Below are positions 6,075 to 7,269 of a DNA stretch of 7,269 bases, piece after piece. Position 1 is the first letter of the stretch; the number at the start of each line of letters is the position of its first letter. A program made the translations under genes and the position numbers. The stretch is from an uncultured Variovorax sp. (lineage in GTDB: Bacteria; Pseudomonadota; Gammaproteobacteria; Burkholderiales; Burkholderiaceae). Location of the stretch: assembly GCA_946478645.1 (NCBI GenBank), contig CAMLCW010000263.1, forward strand, positions 1-7,269. Direction: 5' to 3'. The notes below the pieces were generated by a model, which had not been told where the DNA came from, made no database searches, and saw only the letters and a list, made by a program, of their open reading frames with translations.

Positions 6075-6452
6075 ATGCTGCTTCCGATCGTTGCCATCTG
6101 CCTGGGCGCTTCCGTCGGCGCGCTCGCGCGCTGGGGCCTCGCGCTCTGGTTCGGTGCCGGCGGGCTCATGCCCTGGGGCACGCTGGCCGCCAACCTGATC
6201 GGCGGCTACCTGATCGGCATGGCGATCGCGGCCTTCCAGCTGCTGCCCGACCTCGACCCGGTCTGGCGGCTCGCGCTGGTGACCGGCTTCCTCGGCGGCC
6301 TGACGACCTTCTCGAGCTTCTCGGCCGAGGTCGTGACGATGCTGCTCGAGGGCCGCCTGGGCGTGGCCCTGCTCACTGCATCGGCGCACCTTGGCGGCTC
6401 GCTCGTCGCGACCTGGCTCGGCATCCGCAGCGTGCAGGCGTTCGCCGGCTGA
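6075..6452 (+). CDS. crcB: Fluoride ion channel CrcB/Fluc
   Basis: CrcB (Fluc) is a small four-helix channel that forms antiparallel dimers and exports toxic fluoride from the cytoplasm. The 125-residue product carries the family signatures: GASVGALARWGL (11-22, with Arg19), PWGTLAANLIGGYLIG (33-48, with the pore Asn40) and GFLGGLTTFSSFSAE (71-85). The last contains the phenylalanine box, Phe79 and Phe82, that lines the fluoride path. It resembles my recollection of the structurally known Bordetella pertussis homologue (Fluc-Bpe) along its length. The ATG at 6075 has only a weak AGG upstream. No fluoride riboswitch can fit in the 31-nt gap after dctM. A terminator-like hairpin follows the gene. 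Confidence 0.95.
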   Translation: MLLPIVAICLGASVGALARWGLALWFGAGGLMPWGTLAANLIGGYLIGMAIAAFQLLPDLDPVWRLALVTGFLGGLTTFSSFSAEVVTMLLEGRLGVALLTASAHLGGSLVATWLGIRSVQAFAG

Positions 6453-6457
6453 TCGCG

Positions 6458-6484
6458 CAAAGCCGGCCGTCGGGCCCGGCTTTG
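6458..6484 (+). terminator. Terminator-like hairpin after crcB
   Basis: CAAAGCCGG (6458-6466) pairs perfectly with CCGGCTTTG (6476-6484) around a 9-nt loop that could add two more G-C pairs. It begins 5 nt after the crcB stop. Only three T occur, within the stem, so it is a weak or alternative terminator. Its symmetry would also allow some function on the other strand. Confidence 0.5.
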
Positions 6485-6510
6485 GCGGCGCCCGCCGGAG
6501 GTCCGGTCGA

Positions 6511-6516
6511 TAGAAT
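6511..6516 (+). promoter_or_regulatory. Possible -10 element immediately upstream of mrpA
   Basis: TAGAAT matches the sigma-70 -10 consensus at five of six positions and ends 8 nt before the mrpA ATG. A start site at the usual distance would fall on or next to the start codon, giving a leaderless or nearly leaderless mRNA. No good -35 hexamer is seen at standard spacing, so this is tentative. Confidence 0.4.
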
Positions 6517-6524
6517 CGGACGCA

Positions 6525-7269
6525 ATGCCCCTGGTCTTCCTCGTCGCCCTCCCCTTCATTGCCAGCGTGCTGGCCGCGTTGATGCCGTCCAATGCGCGCA
6601 ACCGGGAGTCGACACTGGCGGGCCTCGTGGCGCTGGGCTGTGCCGTGCAGGCCGCCTGGTACTTTCCGCAGATCGCCCAGGGCAACGTGCTGCGCGAGCG
6701 GATCGAATGGCTGCCCGAACTGGGCCTCGACCTCGTGTTCCGCATGGACGGCTTCGCATGGCTCTTCTGCATGCTGGTGCTCGGCATCGGCGCGCTGGTG
6801 GTGCTCTATGCGCGCTACTACATGTCGCCGTCCGACCCGGTGCCGCGCTTCTTCTCGTTCTTCCTCGCCTTCATGGGCGCGATGGTCGGCGTGGTGCTCT
6901 CGGGCAACCTGATCCAGATGGTGCTGTTCTGGGAGCTCACCAGCCTGTTCTCGTTCCTGTTGATCGGCTACTGGCACCACCGGCGCGAGGCACGCCGCGG
7001 TGCCCGCATGGCGCTCACGGTCACCGGCGCGGGCGGGCTCTGCCTGCTGGCCGGCGTGCTGGTGCTGGGCCGCATCGCAGGCAGCTACGAGCTCGACGTG
7101 GTGCTCGCCTCGGGCAACGAGATCCGGGCCCATGCGCTCTACCCGACGGCGCTCGTGCTCATCCTGCTCGGCGCCTTCACCAAGAGCGCGCAGTTCCCGT
7201 TCCACTTCTGGCTGCCGCGCGCCGGGCACCTACACGATCACCGAGACCCAGGCCAGCGGGTATCTGGAC
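6525..7269 (+). CDS. mrpA: Mrp-type Na+(K+)/H+ antiporter subunit A, N-terminal part (disrupted at the window end)
   Basis: MrpA (MnhA/PhaA) is the largest membrane subunit of a multi-subunit cation/proton antiporter related to NuoL of complex I; it supports sodium and pH homeostasis. About 233 residues are authentic, against roughly 800-970 in whole proteins. Recognisable parts are MPLVFLVALPFIASVLAAL, then ARYYMSPSDPVPRFF (96-110) and FWELTSLFSFLLIGYWHH (135-152), with Glu137 as the conserved helix-5 glutamate. AFTKSAQFPFHFWLPRA (217-233) has Lys220 as the conserved helix-7 lysine. The family then continues MAAPTPVSAYLHSATM. Here the frame instead reads GHLHDHRDPGQRVSG without stopping, so homology ends at about 7223. 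The TAGAAT box and absence of a good Shine-Dalgarno suggest a short leader. Identification is firm up to the break. Confidence 0.9.
   Translation, partial: MPLVFLVALPFIASVLAALMPSNARNRESTLAGLVALGCAVQAAWYFPQIAQGNVLRERIEWLPELGLDLVFRMDGFAWLFCMLVLGIGALVVLYARYYMSPSDPVPRFFSFFLAFMGAMVGVVLSGNLIQMVLFWELTSLFSFLLIGYWHHRREARRGARMALTVTGAGGLCLLAGVLVLGRIAGSYELDVVLASGNEIRAHALYPTALVLILLGAFTKSAQFPFHFWLPRAGHLHDHRDPGQRVSG
7222..7269 (+). other. Fragment of a SdrD/Cna B-type surface-protein repeat, out of frame with mrpA
   Basis: Read in a different frame from mrpA, this segment encodes PGTYTITETQASGYLD up to the last base. The pattern PGTYTxTETQPxGYLDG is the hallmark end of SdrD_B/Cna_B-type beta-sandwich repeats found in large secreted or surface-anchored proteins. 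It begins exactly where mrpA homology stops. This looks like DNA from another locus joined here; a chimeric assembly end is the simplest explanation. Confidence 0.68.

Noticed and set aside
6012..7229. A minus-strand 405-codon open frame opposite crcB and mrpA.
   Set aside because: It is rich in Glu/His/Arg/Gln, has no recognisable domain, and lies opposite two well-identified membrane proteins, so it is a compositional artefact.
1..7269. CRISPR arrays, tRNA or rRNA genes, insertion sequences, phage genes, toxin-antitoxin or defence systems.
   Set aside because: None is visible: there are no regularly spaced repeats, no cloverleaf sequences, no transposase or integrase motifs, and nearly all of the window is accounted for by housekeeping and transport genes.

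Overview
This is a GC-rich stretch of ordinary chromosome with every gene on the + strand. Protein similarity, gene order and composition suggest a betaproteobacterium of the order Burkholderiales, most likely family Comamonadaceae and Variovorax-like. That assignment comes from recalled family sequences, not from a search.

Layout. Bases 1-1005 hold the 3' end of rpsA (ribosomal protein S1, last two S1 domains), a strong intrinsic terminator, and ihfB (IHF beta subunit). Bases 1057-2563 hold lapA and lapB, which overlap by 11 nt; they are inner-membrane proteins tied to control of lipopolysaccharide synthesis. Bases 2709-3071 encode a small secreted helix-hairpin-helix protein of the ComEA type, followed by tandem hairpins ending in a T-tract. 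Bases 3189-6043 are a complete TRAP transporter operon: a good sigma-54 promoter candidate, then the periplasmic binding protein (dctP), the small membrane subunit (dctQ) and the large membrane subunit (dctM). Bases 6075-6452 encode a CrcB/Fluc fluoride channel. From 6525 to the window end is the 5' part of mrpA, subunit A of an Mrp-type cation/proton antiporter.

How they work together. rpsA-ihfB-lapA-lapB is a housekeeping block seen widely in Burkholderiales (translation, nucleoid architecture, envelope homeostasis). The TRAP genes form their own unit, isolated by the comEA terminator and apparently by an RpoN-type promoter. crcB and mrpA are separate ion-homeostasis genes.

No new multi-gene system is visible. 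Three points deserve attention. (1) The last ~46 bases do not continue mrpA: in another frame they encode PGTYTITETQASGYLD, typical of SdrD/Cna B-type repeats of surface proteins, so the end looks like a chimeric join or a real breakpoint. (2) A textbook intrinsic terminator (perfect 7-bp stem plus 8 T) lies inside the first 14 codons of lapA. (3) The sigma-54 promoter candidate sits ahead of the TRAP operon. No stretch above 300 bases lacks a gene; the longest gap, 3072-3249, holds the comEA terminator and the TRAP promoter region.
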